Positions 43,306-50,298 of a DNA stretch of 50,298 bases are shown piece by piece; the first letter of the stretch is position 1, and each line of letters starts with the position of its first letter. Source of the stretch: Actinomycetes bacterium (GTDB lineage: Bacteria; Actinomycetota; Actinomycetes; Actinomycetales; Actinomycetaceae); assembly GCA_023387755.1 (NCBI GenBank), contig JAEWHO010000009.1, positions 1 to 50,298 of the forward strand. Direction: 5' to 3'. The position numbers and the translations under genes are program-made. Below the pieces are notes generated by a model. It was given only the letters and a program-made list of their open reading frames with translations, did no database searches and was not told where the DNA came from.

Positions 43306-43321
43306 CTAAGTGTCACCTTAG
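43306..43321. promoter_or_regulatory. Inverted repeat in the subtilase/hmuT divergent region
   Basis: CTAAG, 6 nt, CTTAG. On the minus strand a TATTGT at 43323-43328 could be the subtilase -10, which would place this repeat at the transcription start, an operator position. Its match to the DtxR consensus is weak. Confidence 0.35.
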
Positions 43322-43341
43322 AACAATATGCAATGTGTAGC

Positions 43342-43372
43342 TTGCCAAAACTATAGCAGGTTAGGCTATGCT
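43342..43372 (+). promoter_or_regulatory. Predicted hmuT promoter
   Basis: TTGCCA (43342-43347), a 19-bp spacer, then TATGCT (43367-43372) ending 8 nt before the ATG at 43381. The transcript would be leaderless or nearly so. The -10 lies inside the DtxR-like box. Confidence 0.45.
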
Positions 43373-43374
43373 CA
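43356..43374. promoter_or_regulatory. DtxR/IdeR-like iron box overlapping the hmuT -10
   Basis: GCAGGTTAGGCTATGCTCA matches 14 of 19 positions of TTAGGTTAGSCTAACCTAA, with an unbroken 11-base match AGGTTAGGCTA. Its overlap with the predicted -10 fits iron-dependent repression of the haem operon. Confidence 0.7.
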
Positions 43375-43380
43375 ATCTCG

Positions 43381-44499
43381 ATGAAAAATGAAGCCCTGTC
43401 ACTACCTCGCTCCCCGCTGCGTTGGCGCGCGCTCGGAGCCGTTATCGCGTTAATCGCGCTGTGTCTCAACGCGTGTGCTATTCATACCGACGAGCCAGCG
43501 GTACACGCCGTAGCAGACGCCGCTACCGGTTCTCCGCGCCTCTTTGAGGGGCCTGCCCACGCCGCGTTGGCGAATGGGGACATCACCCCGATAACGACCG
43601 ACCCGCAGCCGCATCTACCAGTCACCTTCACTGGGCTGGATGACGTTAGCGTGGAAGTGACCGATACCAGCCGGATCCTGGCGTTGGATGGCACTGGGGC
43701 TCTCGCGTCGGTTGTCTTTGGGCTCGGGTTTGGCCCGAATGTGGTCGGGCGGGACATTACGACGGGTTTCGACTCAGCCAAAGACCTACCGGTGGTGATG
43801 GATAAGCACACTCTCAACGCTGAAGCCATCTTGGACTTGGAACCCACTCTCGTGCTTACCGATTACTCGGTGGGGCCCTATGATGTCCAGCTGCAGCTAC
43901 GGGAGGCTGGAGTTCCGGTTATTTTCTTCAAACAGGCCGAAGGCTTTGACGATATACCGAGGCTTATCAACGACGTCGCAACGGCCTTGGGGGTGCCTGA
44001 AAGCGGTAAGGATTACGCCGCTCAATTCCAAAATCGTCTCGATCGTACGCTCGCGTGGATTCAGAGTATCGCACCACAGCGGCCTGAAGACAAAGTGCGT
44101 ATGGTCTTTTTGTATATGCGCGGGCAAGCCAACGTTTACTACATGTACGGCAACGAGCCCGATGGCTCCACGGGGATCGCGGGAGTGCTGATAAAGGCGC
44201 TGGGCGGTATCGATGTGGCCGGGGAGATGAATTGGACTAGTGGTGCGCTGACTGCCGAAGGGTTGATCAAACTCGAACCAGATCTCCTCCTGATGCTCAC
44301 CCTCGGGCTTGAGTCCGTAGGCGGGATTGACGGTCTCCTCACAGTGCCGGGGGTAAGTGATACGCCTGCTGGGCAACGCAAACGTGTTGTCGATATGAGC
44401 GATTACGAAATGTTTAGCTGGGGCCCGCGAACGCCAGATATCCTCCAGGCGCTTGCCTCGACGATTTACCGTGTTGACATACCGGCGGATCTGAAATGA
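43381..44499 (+). CDS. Haem/iron ABC transporter substrate-binding lipoprotein (HmuT-like)
   Basis: A 372-residue lipoprotein: hydrophobic leader and lipobox LNAC (Cys at about residue 31), then a TroA/FepB-type fold with two lobes. Typical pieces are VVFGLGFGPNVVGRDITTGF, the LNAEAILDLEPTLVLTDYS segment and DYEMFSWGPRTPDILQAL. Haem rather than siderophore is inferred from the HtaA-domain protein in the same operon. It overlaps the permease gene by 4 bp. ATG at 43381 has no Shine-Dalgarno sequence and lies just below a DtxR-like box, so iron repression and a near-leaderless mRNA are expected. Confidence 0.85.
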   Translation: MKNEALSLPRSPLRWRALGAVIALIALCLNACAIHTDEPAVHAVADAATGSPRLFEGPAHAALANGDITPITTDPQPHLPVTFTGLDDVSVEVTDTSRILALDGTGALASVVFGLGFGPNVVGRDITTGFDSAKDLPVVMDKHTLNAEAILDLEPTLVLTDYSVGPYDVQLQLREAGVPVIFFKQAEGFDDIPRLINDVATALGVPESGKDYAAQFQNRLDRTLAWIQSIAPQRPEDKVRMVFLYMRGQANVYYMYGNEPDGSTGIAGVLIKALGGIDVAGEMNWTSGALTAEGLIKLEPDLLLMLTLGLESVGGIDGLLTVPGVSDTPAGQRKRVVDMSDYEMFSWGPRTPDILQALASTIYRVDIPADLK

Positions 44500-45632
44500 G
44501 GGCGCGCGATCATGCTGCGGAAGTAAGTCACCCGCGAGAGGTGTGTCAACCGCGCCTGTTGGATCTACCCGAACAGATGCCGACAGTTCCCCAGCCTGGC
44601 AAAGGACGTAGTTGGGTACTGTTCGGTTCCCTCGCCGGGTTGCTAATAGCGGGATTGTTAGCCTCTGCTGCGATTGGGCAGATCAACCTACCCATCGCTG
44701 AGATAGTCGGTTCGATATGCCGCCATATGGGGCTGGAATGCGGAGCTCCTGCCAGTCGCGCCTACGGTGACGGTGCAGTGTGGAATGTGCGTCTTCCCCG
44801 GGTCATGCTCGGTGCCCTCGTCGGCGCGGCTTTAGCTGCCGCAGGTGCAGTCTCCCAAGGTGTATTTGGCAATCCCCTTGCTGATCCGGGAATTATCGGC
44901 GTCTCTTCGGGGGCTGCCGTAGGGGCAAGTTTGGCCATCATCACCGGTGTTAGCTCCCTAAGTGCCTTCGCCATACCTGGTTTTGCCTTCGTAACTGGCG
45001 TGATCGTCTCATTCCTGGTTTACACCATGGCTCGTTCGCGCGGGCGGACCGAAGTAGTGACGCTTATACTCACCGGGGTCGCAGTCAATGCGGTTGCTGG
45101 CGCAGGCCTAGCCTTTATGACGTTCGCAGCTACCGCTAACCAACGGGAACAGATCGTCTTTTGGCAGATGGGGTCCCTCAACGGCGCGCTGTGGTCCCAG
45201 GTTGGCACCATCGTCCCTGTCGCGGTCCTAGGGCTGGCAGCAGCGATGACCTTATGTACTCGGCTAGATCTGCTCGCCCTCGGGGAGGACGCTGCCCGTC
45301 ACCTCGGGGTTGATATTGAGAAATTGCGGATTGCGGCAATTATTGTTGTCGCTGTTCTCACCGCTGCGGCAGTAGCCTTCGCAGGCGTCATTGGATTTGT
45401 AGGGCTAGTAATTCCCCATCTCATTCGAATGGTCGCCGGGCCCAGTCATCGAATCCTTATTCCTGCCTCCGCCTTGGGGGGAGCGGTGATGCTAACGGTC
45501 GCAGATATGGTGGCACGTACAGCTGTCGCTTATGCTGAACTGCCCATCGGTATGCTCACTGCCCTCGTTGGAGGTCCCTTCTTCTTCTACCTCCTCAAAC
45601 GGACGCGAGAGATGAACGGGGGGTGGCTATGA
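44496..45632 (+). CDS. FecCD-family haem/iron ABC permease (HmuU-like)
   Basis: A 378-residue integral membrane protein of the FecCD/BtuC family with an about 40-residue hydrophilic N-terminal extension and roughly ten helices. Family motifs seen are RLPRVMLGALVGAALAAAGA, FGNPLADPGIIGVSSGA, the VTLILTGVAVNAV segment, LGEDAARHLGVDIEK and GFVGLVIPHLIRMVAGPSHR (coupling-helix region). It is coupled to both neighbours by ATGA overlaps. The homodimer would pair with the following ATPase. Confidence 0.92.
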   Translation: MRARDHAAEVSHPREVCQPRLLDLPEQMPTVPQPGKGRSWVLFGSLAGLLIAGLLASAAIGQINLPIAEIVGSICRHMGLECGAPASRAYGDGAVWNVRLPRVMLGALVGAALAAAGAVSQGVFGNPLADPGIIGVSSGAAVGASLAIITGVSSLSAFAIPGFAFVTGVIVSFLVYTMARSRGRTEVVTLILTGVAVNAVAGAGLAFMTFAATANQREQIVFWQMGSLNGALWSQVGTIVPVAVLGLAAAMTLCTRLDLLALGEDAARHLGVDIEKLRIAAIIVVAVLTAAAVAFAGVIGFVGLVIPHLIRMVAGPSHRILIPASALGGAVMLTVADMVARTAVAYAELPIGMLTALVGGPFFFYLLKRTREMNGGWL

Positions 45633-46456
45633 GCTCACCTGCACTGCTGGAGGTTAAGGAGCTCTCTGTAAGCCTCGGTGGCACCCCTATTTTGAACGGT
45701 ATTAACATGCAGGTGCACCGTGGGCAGATGCTCGCCGTCGTCGGCCCTAATGGTGCTGGAAAATCGACGCTCCTGGCGGCCCTTGCCGGCGATCACAACC
45801 CGCATAGGTCCAGCTCAGATAAAACCGGCGTATTTCTGGAAGGGCGTCCGATAACGACTTACTCCGCCGGGGAACTAGCGCGTAAACGTGCCGTGTTGCG
45901 CCAAAGCACCCCGATGGCTTTTCCATTTTCTGTCCTCGATGTAGTGAAAATGGGGCGGGCACCGTGGCGCCGCCACAGCAGTGCGGCCGAAGATGAACTC
46001 ATTATCGCTGAAGAAATGGTTCGCGCTGACGTCCTGCGATTTGCTGAGCGGCGTTTCCCCTCCCTGTCTGGGGGAGAACGCGCCCGCGTATCTCTGGCCC
46101 GCGTACTTGCGCAACGTACCGAGGTAATTCTGCTTGATGAACCGACCGCAGCACTAGATCTGAACTATCAGGAGCAGGTGCTCGCAGTCGCCAGGAGGTG
46201 TGCACGCCGCGGGGCTGGCGTCGTCGTCGTGCTGCACGACTTATCTGCCGCCGCCTCCTACGCGGACATCATTGTGCTGCTCAGTCAGGGGCGCGTGCGT
46301 GCATTCGGCCCCGCTGCTGAGGTTCTTACCGCCGATACCTTAACCGACGTCTATGGGCACCCCATCCGAGTGCATATCGAAGACGACGGCGCTATCACTG
46401 TCACCCCGTTACGGTTTGCCGACGATAAACCGCATTGTCCAAGGAGTCAGATATGA
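45629..46456 (+). CDS. Haem/iron ABC transporter ATPase (HmuV-like)
   Basis: A 275-residue ATPase with Walker A GPNGAGKSTLL, signature LSGGERARVSLARVL, Walker B VILLDEPTAALD and H-loop VVVLHDLSAAASYAD, typical of HmuV/FecE proteins. The ATG at 45629 overlaps the permease stop by 4 bp and is preferred over the in-frame GTG two codons upstream. Its own stop overlaps the next gene by 4 bp. That overlap ties the transporter and the surface proteins into one operon. Confidence 0.92.
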   Translation: MSSPALLEVKELSVSLGGTPILNGINMQVHRGQMLAVVGPNGAGKSTLLAALAGDHNPHRSSSDKTGVFLEGRPITTYSAGELARKRAVLRQSTPMAFPFSVLDVVKMGRAPWRRHSSAAEDELIIAEEMVRADVLRFAERRFPSLSGGERARVSLARVLAQRTEVILLDEPTAALDLNYQEQVLAVARRCARRGAGVVVVLHDLSAAASYADIIVLLSQGRVRAFGPAAEVLTADTLTDVYGHPIRVHIEDDGAITVTPLRFADDKPHCPRSQI

Positions 46457-47406
46457 CCAAGCCGCGGTCCCGCTTCTATTACTTACTAGCCATATGCGCT
46501 CTGGCATTCACCAGTCTCACCCCGAATAGCAGCGCGATGAGCGCTCCCGTTGAACTCACCCCAGCGCAGCATGGGCAAACAGTCGCGGCACTACCCGCTG
46601 CGCGGAATGCGGCTCGGGTGGCGGTAGCCCCCGCTCCCGCTGCGGACGGTCCAACGAAGGTGACATTAAGCGGCAGTGGTTTCCAATACCAGCCCAATGC
46701 GCCGGGCGGAGTCTACGTCTTTTTTGGGGCCGTAACGGATCCGACCGGAGGGAGCTGGGCGCCCTCACGCGGCGGCCGCTCCGGGCAAACATTCGTTTAC
46801 GCTTCCACCTCCGGATCACAGCTGCTCGTAGCCTTCCAAGGGGGATCCTCAGCGGAAGCCGCTAATGCTCAGATCAAACCCGACGGGACCTGGTCCACCA
46901 CTATGACGATCCCCGGGGCCACCTTCCAAGCGACGTCGGGGAACCCCCATGCGGGTCAGCAAACTAGTGGACGCACAATCGATTGCCGGCAGGTGCAGTG
47001 CGGGATTATCACGATTGGAGCCCACGGGATGTGGAATGCCAATAACGAGAGTTTCACCCCGGTTAGTTTTGCGGCCGGCGCGCCTCCGGCTCCCGTCAAC
47101 CTGAATGGGGGAAATGCTCCCTCAGCAGGTGGATCAGCAGCGCCCACTCAGAGTGCCGAGGCTCTACCGGTATTGCCTTCGCAGGAAGTAACCGAAACCC
47201 CCGCTGAGCCTACTGAAGCAGCTAGTCCTTCGCCCACCGCTCCGACAAGCCAGGCTGTGGCAGCTCCCGCACCGGCTCCAGAATCCTCTCACTCGCACAT
47301 TCAAACAATTGTCATCGCAATCTTCGCAGTCGGCGTACTCGCCCTACTGGGTGCGCTGGTGTATCTAATCCGGGCGCGCCGGCGGGGCACGTCCCCAACC
47401 ACCTAG
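46453..47406 (+). CDS. Membrane-anchored surface protein with one neocarzinostatin-like Ig module
   Basis: A 317-residue protein: signal peptide (about 1-35), one Ig-like module (about 58-207), a Pro/Ala/Ser/Thr-rich stalk (about 208-280), a C-terminal membrane helix (about 283-305) and RARRR. The module has VTLSGSGF, GGVYVFFG, SWAPSRGG, GTWSTTMTIPG and the Cys pair C178/C183 in DCRQVQCGIITIGAHG, ending ESFTPVSF. No HtaA domain is present. ATG at 46453 has AAGGAG upstream and overlaps the ATPase stop. A role as haem receptor or relay at the membrane is inferred only from the operon. Confidence 0.82.
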   Translation: MTKPRSRFYYLLAICALAFTSLTPNSSAMSAPVELTPAQHGQTVAALPAARNAARVAVAPAPAADGPTKVTLSGSGFQYQPNAPGGVYVFFGAVTDPTGGSWAPSRGGRSGQTFVYASTSGSQLLVAFQGGSSAEAANAQIKPDGTWSTTMTIPGATFQATSGNPHAGQQTSGRTIDCRQVQCGIITIGAHGMWNANNESFTPVSFAAGAPPAPVNLNGGNAPSAGGSAAPTQSAEALPVLPSQEVTETPAEPTEAASPSPTAPTSQAVAAPAPAPESSHSHIQTIVIAIFAVGVLALLGALVYLIRARRRGTSPTT

Positions 47407-47417
47407 GAGGAACTCCC

Positions 47418-49628
47418 ATGTCACCCATACGTCGAATATCGGCTGGTAGCCGAGCCCACCCTAGTCGCCGGCACCGCATAATATCGAGCCTCTCGGTTGC
47501 TGCGCTTATCGGTATCAGTGCGTTAAGCGGTTTAGATGCCGCTACCGCAGATCCCCACGGAACATCGGCGCCAACAGAAGTGCCAGCTAGTGCGCAGAAA
47601 GTCACCAGTGGAAGTCTCAACTGGGGCGTGAGGGCTTCGATTCGCAACTATCTAGAGAACTTCGAGCATACGTCCGGATGGATCGAGGCGCGGCAGGGCG
47701 CAAAATACCGCAAGGGACAGCCATATATCGAACATCCAAAAGCTACCGGCTGGGTTGATGACGCGAGCGATACTGCTTCCTTAACTTTCGCGGGAGAGGT
47801 ACAGTTCTTCGGCTTTGGTGAGTCCTGGATGTGGTATGACCACGTACGGCTTGATATCGCTGACAAAAAGGCGACCATCGTGGCCGATATGAAGGAGAGC
47901 TACAACATTAAGGAGCCGACGAAGGACCTCGTCATGGCTACCTTCGACCTGGGCGACGACGCCATTAAGGTTAAGGACGGTGCAGTAAGCATTACGTCCC
48001 CAGAAGGCAAATTCTCACACGCCCTGGCCTATGACCATCTTCCGCGGCTAGGCGGTGAACCATCATATGGGGAACCTAATGATTACACCGACCCATTCAC
48101 GCTGGCACTGACGCTGACTAATGATGCGCCTGAGCCTGGCCCAACCACGAGCCCCACACCCACGGCCGCACCAACGCCCGAACCTACAGCAGTGCCTACG
48201 CCTGCGCCCCCTGCTCCGGTTGAGCCTACCCCGGCCCCAACTGTACCTGAGCAAGCACCTTACGGAACCTCCACCGGTAAAGCACTTGCTGGTAGCAATG
48301 CCACTATCAGCGTTACTCCCGGGTACGCGCTCCATGCTGATGGCGCGACAACCGTAACGATCAAAGGAACCGGTTTCAATCCTGGCCCTAAGAAGGGAGA
48401 AGCTGGCTACGGCCAGGGAGGTATCTATGTGGTGATCGGGCAGGCGAAGCCCGGTGAAGACTGGCGGCGCTCGAAAGGAGGCCTGACCGGTCCTGATGGC
48501 GACCTCAATTACGGTTTGCCGCGCTTTGTGGGGCATCAAGGGTCCGCTGACGGGGACGTCGCCGACGGCGTTATGGATGAGCATGGCAACTGGCAGTACG
48601 AACTCACCATTCCGAGCAGCTCATTTGAATCCTTCTTCGGGAATACTTTGGACTGTTTGAAACAGCAGTGTGGGGTGTATAGCTTTGGTGCGCACGGCGT
48701 GGTAAACGCGGCCAATGAGGCAATGACTCCCATTCATTTTGTGGGGGATGGGTCGGAAGCTACTTGGCCGCCGCGGCCGGTGCCTACACCTGATCCGACT
48801 CCGGTTCCCACACCCGAGCCGACTCCCGTACCCGCACCCGACCCCACCCCAGTACCTGCCCCCACCCCCGATCCCGTAGAGAAGAACCCTCACGGAGAAT
48901 CTACCGGCACCAACGCTGCGGGTGCGGAACTCACTGTTACGCCCGCCTACGAACTAGGTGATAGCAAACAGGTTGTCACCCTGAAGGGGAAGAACTACCC
49001 AACCAGTAATAAGGGGTCGAACTTCGGCGGTGCATACATTTTGTTTGGCTGGGTAGATCCCCAGGCAGAAAAAGGCTGGGGTCCCTCTGGGCGCGGACGC
49101 GGCGGCTTCGAGTACATCTATATTGAAGGGGAAGAGAACCAGTCGATGGTCTCATATCCCGGAAATACGACTGTTCCTGGCTATCCCATGATGGATAAGA
49201 ACGGCAACTGGGAAACCACGTTCACGATTGATACTTCTCGATTTACTGCCTTTGGAAAACAGATTGACTGCTACAAGGTGCAGTGCGGAATTATCACCAT
49301 AGGTGCACATGGGCAGGCTAATGCCGCTGCGGAGGTCTTCACCCCCGTTTACTTCAATAGCTCTTCGCAGCAACCGCCTTCTCCCGGGGCGCGCCCAGAG
49401 ATACCGGTCGAGCCAAGTGATCCCGGATCATTCCCGCCCCCAAATGCGTCCGGTGGACTTGACGTGGCCAATGGGTTGGTTCCCGGGGCCAAGATCAACA
49501 CTGGCATCGTTCAAGCGGATACCACGGGTCGCACAGTGGCCATTGGAGGGGTGCTCCTGATGGCGTGCGGTGCGCTCAGTCTTGCATTTGCCCGCTCTAA
49601 CCGCCTATCGCAGAAGGAAGACCAGTAA
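47418..49628 (+). CDS. HtaA-domain surface protein with two neocarzinostatin-like modules
   Basis: A 736-residue protein. It has a signal peptide (to about 45) and an HtaA domain (about 63-235; SGSLNWGVRASIRNY, Y78). A Pro-rich linker and module 1 follow (about 294-443, C413/C418), then a second Pro-rich linker (PTPVPTPEPTPVP type), module 2 (about 503-647, C618/C623), and a C-terminal helix (about 705-725) ending in a charged tail. HtaA domains bind haem in Corynebacterium. Here the site I recall as FTGHDG reads FFGFGE, so the His ligand may be replaced. A KINTG precedes the helix by about 10 residues, a possible atypical sorting signal. AGGAGG precedes ATG at 47418. Confidence 0.85.
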   Translation: MSPIRRISAGSRAHPSRRHRIISSLSVAALIGISALSGLDAATADPHGTSAPTEVPASAQKVTSGSLNWGVRASIRNYLENFEHTSGWIEARQGAKYRKGQPYIEHPKATGWVDDASDTASLTFAGEVQFFGFGESWMWYDHVRLDIADKKATIVADMKESYNIKEPTKDLVMATFDLGDDAIKVKDGAVSITSPEGKFSHALAYDHLPRLGGEPSYGEPNDYTDPFTLALTLTNDAPEPGPTTSPTPTAAPTPEPTAVPTPAPPAPVEPTPAPTVPEQAPYGTSTGKALAGSNATISVTPGYALHADGATTVTIKGTGFNPGPKKGEAGYGQGGIYVVIGQAKPGEDWRRSKGGLTGPDGDLNYGLPRFVGHQGSADGDVADGVMDEHGNWQYELTIPSSSFESFFGNTLDCLKQQCGVYSFGAHGVVNAANEAMTPIHFVGDGSEATWPPRPVPTPDPTPVPTPEPTPVPAPDPTPVPAPTPDPVEKNPHGESTGTNAAGAELTVTPAYELGDSKQVVTLKGKNYPTSNKGSNFGGAYILFGWVDPQAEKGWGPSGRGRGGFEYIYIEGEENQSMVSYPGNTTVPGYPMMDKNGNWETTFTIDTSRFTAFGKQIDCYKVQCGIITIGAHGQANAAAEVFTPVYFNSSSQQPPSPGARPEIPVEPSDPGSFPPPNASGGLDVANGLVPGAKINTGIVQADTTGRTVAIGGVLLMACGALSLAFARSNRLSQKEDQ

Positions 49629-50298
49629 TGAAAGCATCTAAGAACCATTTTTACCGCGCTGTTCCGCTGAGCCTTTCTGTCGCAGTTTCTCTGGCTGTGG
49701 CCGGGGCTGGGATGGCGAACGGGGTTACGCAGCCCAGTGCCGAGCCGAAACCACATATGACCGTCAGCCCCAACCCCGTTACTTCGACGCAACCAAGTGA
49801 AGTGACTATACAGGGCTCGCAATATGCCACGAGCAACAAGGGCAGTACCTTCGGTGGCGCCTATATCCTCTTTGGCACGGTAACCCCCAAGGATCCCAAC
49901 GATCCGACTTCCTGGGCACCATCCAAGCGGGGAGTACCCGGTACCAACTATGCCTATGCTGCCGGTTTGGACTATCAGACGATGGTCAACTATCCCGGCA
50001 ATACTACCGAAGAAGGTTTGCCCTACATGGATAGTGAGGGCAACTGGACTGCAACTCTTCGTATTCCAGGGCCGGTATTTAAGACCAATAATGGCCAGGA
50101 AATTGACTGTCTTAAGGTCACGTGCGGGATCATCACTATTGGCGCTCACGGCAGGGCCAATGCGGGGGTCGAGGCTTTTGAACCTGTGAGCTTTGGCGAG
50201 CCGGAACCGACCCCGACCGAGAAGCCGGAACCGACCCCGACCGAGAAGCCCGAGCCGACCCCGACCGAGAAGCCGGAACCGACCCCGACCGAGAAGCC
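49628..50298 (+). CDS. Surface protein with neocarzinostatin-like module and PEPTPTEK repeats (partial)
   Basis: Translated by hand; open to the window end (223 codons visible). A signal peptide (about 1-32) precedes one Ig-like module (about 43-190; SNKGSTFGGAYILFG, NYPGNTTEEG, SEGNWTATLRIPG, C161/C166 in DCLKVTCGIITIGAHG, ending FEPVSF). Four PEPTPTEK repeats follow, as 24-bp tandem DNA units. The module is closest in motif content to the second module of the preceding protein, suggesting gene duplication. Its ATG overlaps the upstream stop (TAATG). The remaining domains lie outside the window. Confidence 0.8.
   Translation, partial: MKASKNHFYRAVPLSLSVAVSLAVAGAGMANGVTQPSAEPKPHMTVSPNPVTSTQPSEVTIQGSQYATSNKGSTFGGAYILFGTVTPKDPNDPTSWAPSKRGVPGTNYAYAAGLDYQTMVNYPGNTTEEGLPYMDSEGNWTATLRIPGPVFKTNNGQEIDCLKVTCGIITIGAHGRANAGVEAFEPVSFGEPEPTPTEKPEPTPTEKPEPTPTEKPEPTPTEK
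50201..50298 (+). repeat. 24-bp tandem repeat encoding PEPTPTEK
   Basis: Four complete units at 50201-50224, 50225-50248, 50249-50272 and 50273-50296, continuing past the window. Units 1, 2 and 4 are identical; unit 3 differs only at two synonymous bases. Such recent repeats form extended cell-wall spacers and can vary in copy number. Confidence 0.95.

Noticed and set aside
48785..48890. CRISPR-like or minisatellite repeat in the HtaA-domain gene
   Set aside because: It is an irregular Pro-Thr/Pro-Val codon run in frame, a normal cell-wall linker with no spacers.

Overview
The window reads as the chromosome of a moderately high-GC Gram-positive actinobacterium. The evidence is a WhiB-type Fe-S regulator, the nnr/alr/tsaE/tsaB/rimI gene order, a GuaB-GuaB3-GuaA series, DUF3817, SURF1, DtxR-like iron boxes, HtaA-type haem proteins, and many genes that start directly at the predicted transcription start. 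An Actinomycetaceae-like host- or mucosa-associated bacterium would fit, for example because of the N-acetylhexosamine kinase and the haem-uptake locus, but the genus cannot be fixed from the sequence alone.

Layout. 0-0.8 kb: start of coaA (minus strand, cut by the window edge). 0.9-7.7 kb: a tightly packed block glmS-acpS-nnr-alr-tsaE-tsaB-rimI (amino-sugar, ACP, NAD(P)HX repair, D-alanine and t6A tRNA modification genes). 7.8-14 kb: sdhCAB (succinate:menaquinone oxidoreductase) and cstA-ybdD (carbon-starvation/pyruvate-type transporter), lying between rimI and tsaD. 14-17.5 kb: tsaD, a GCS2-type ligase and a THUMP-like methyltransferase. 17.7-19.9 kb: stand-alone groES under a CIRCE element, a WhiB2-like gene and a MerR-type regulator. 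20-24.7 kb: guaB, an N-acetylhexosamine-1-kinase-like gene, a DnaQ-type exonuclease and guaB3. 24.8-31.5 kb: divergent class I (Fe-S) and class II (iron-free) fumarases with a DtxR-like box between them, then pta-ackA. 31.6-37 kb: an SMR exporter, SURF1-paiB, and an asymmetric heterodimeric ABC exporter. 37-39 kb: DUF3817-guaA.

39.1-50.3 kb is the most distinctive part. A secreted multidomain subtilase and a sortase are divergent from a putative haem-uptake operon hmuT-hmuU-hmuV followed by three surface proteins, the last running off the window. A DtxR-like box overlaps the predicted hmuT promoter. One surface protein carries an HtaA domain. All three carry, four copies in total, an about 140-residue Ig-like module with a conserved Cys pair and an IGAHG motif whose layout resembles the neocarzinostatin fold. 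I infer an iron-regulated surface system for haem or haemoprotein capture, with the protease possibly liberating haem.

Two themes recur. One is iron economy: DtxR-like boxes at the fumarase switch and the haem locus. The other is leaderless expression: nine genes have a TAnnnT hexamer 6-7 nt before the start codon and no usable ribosome binding site. No tRNA, rRNA, CRISPR, IS element or prophage was seen.
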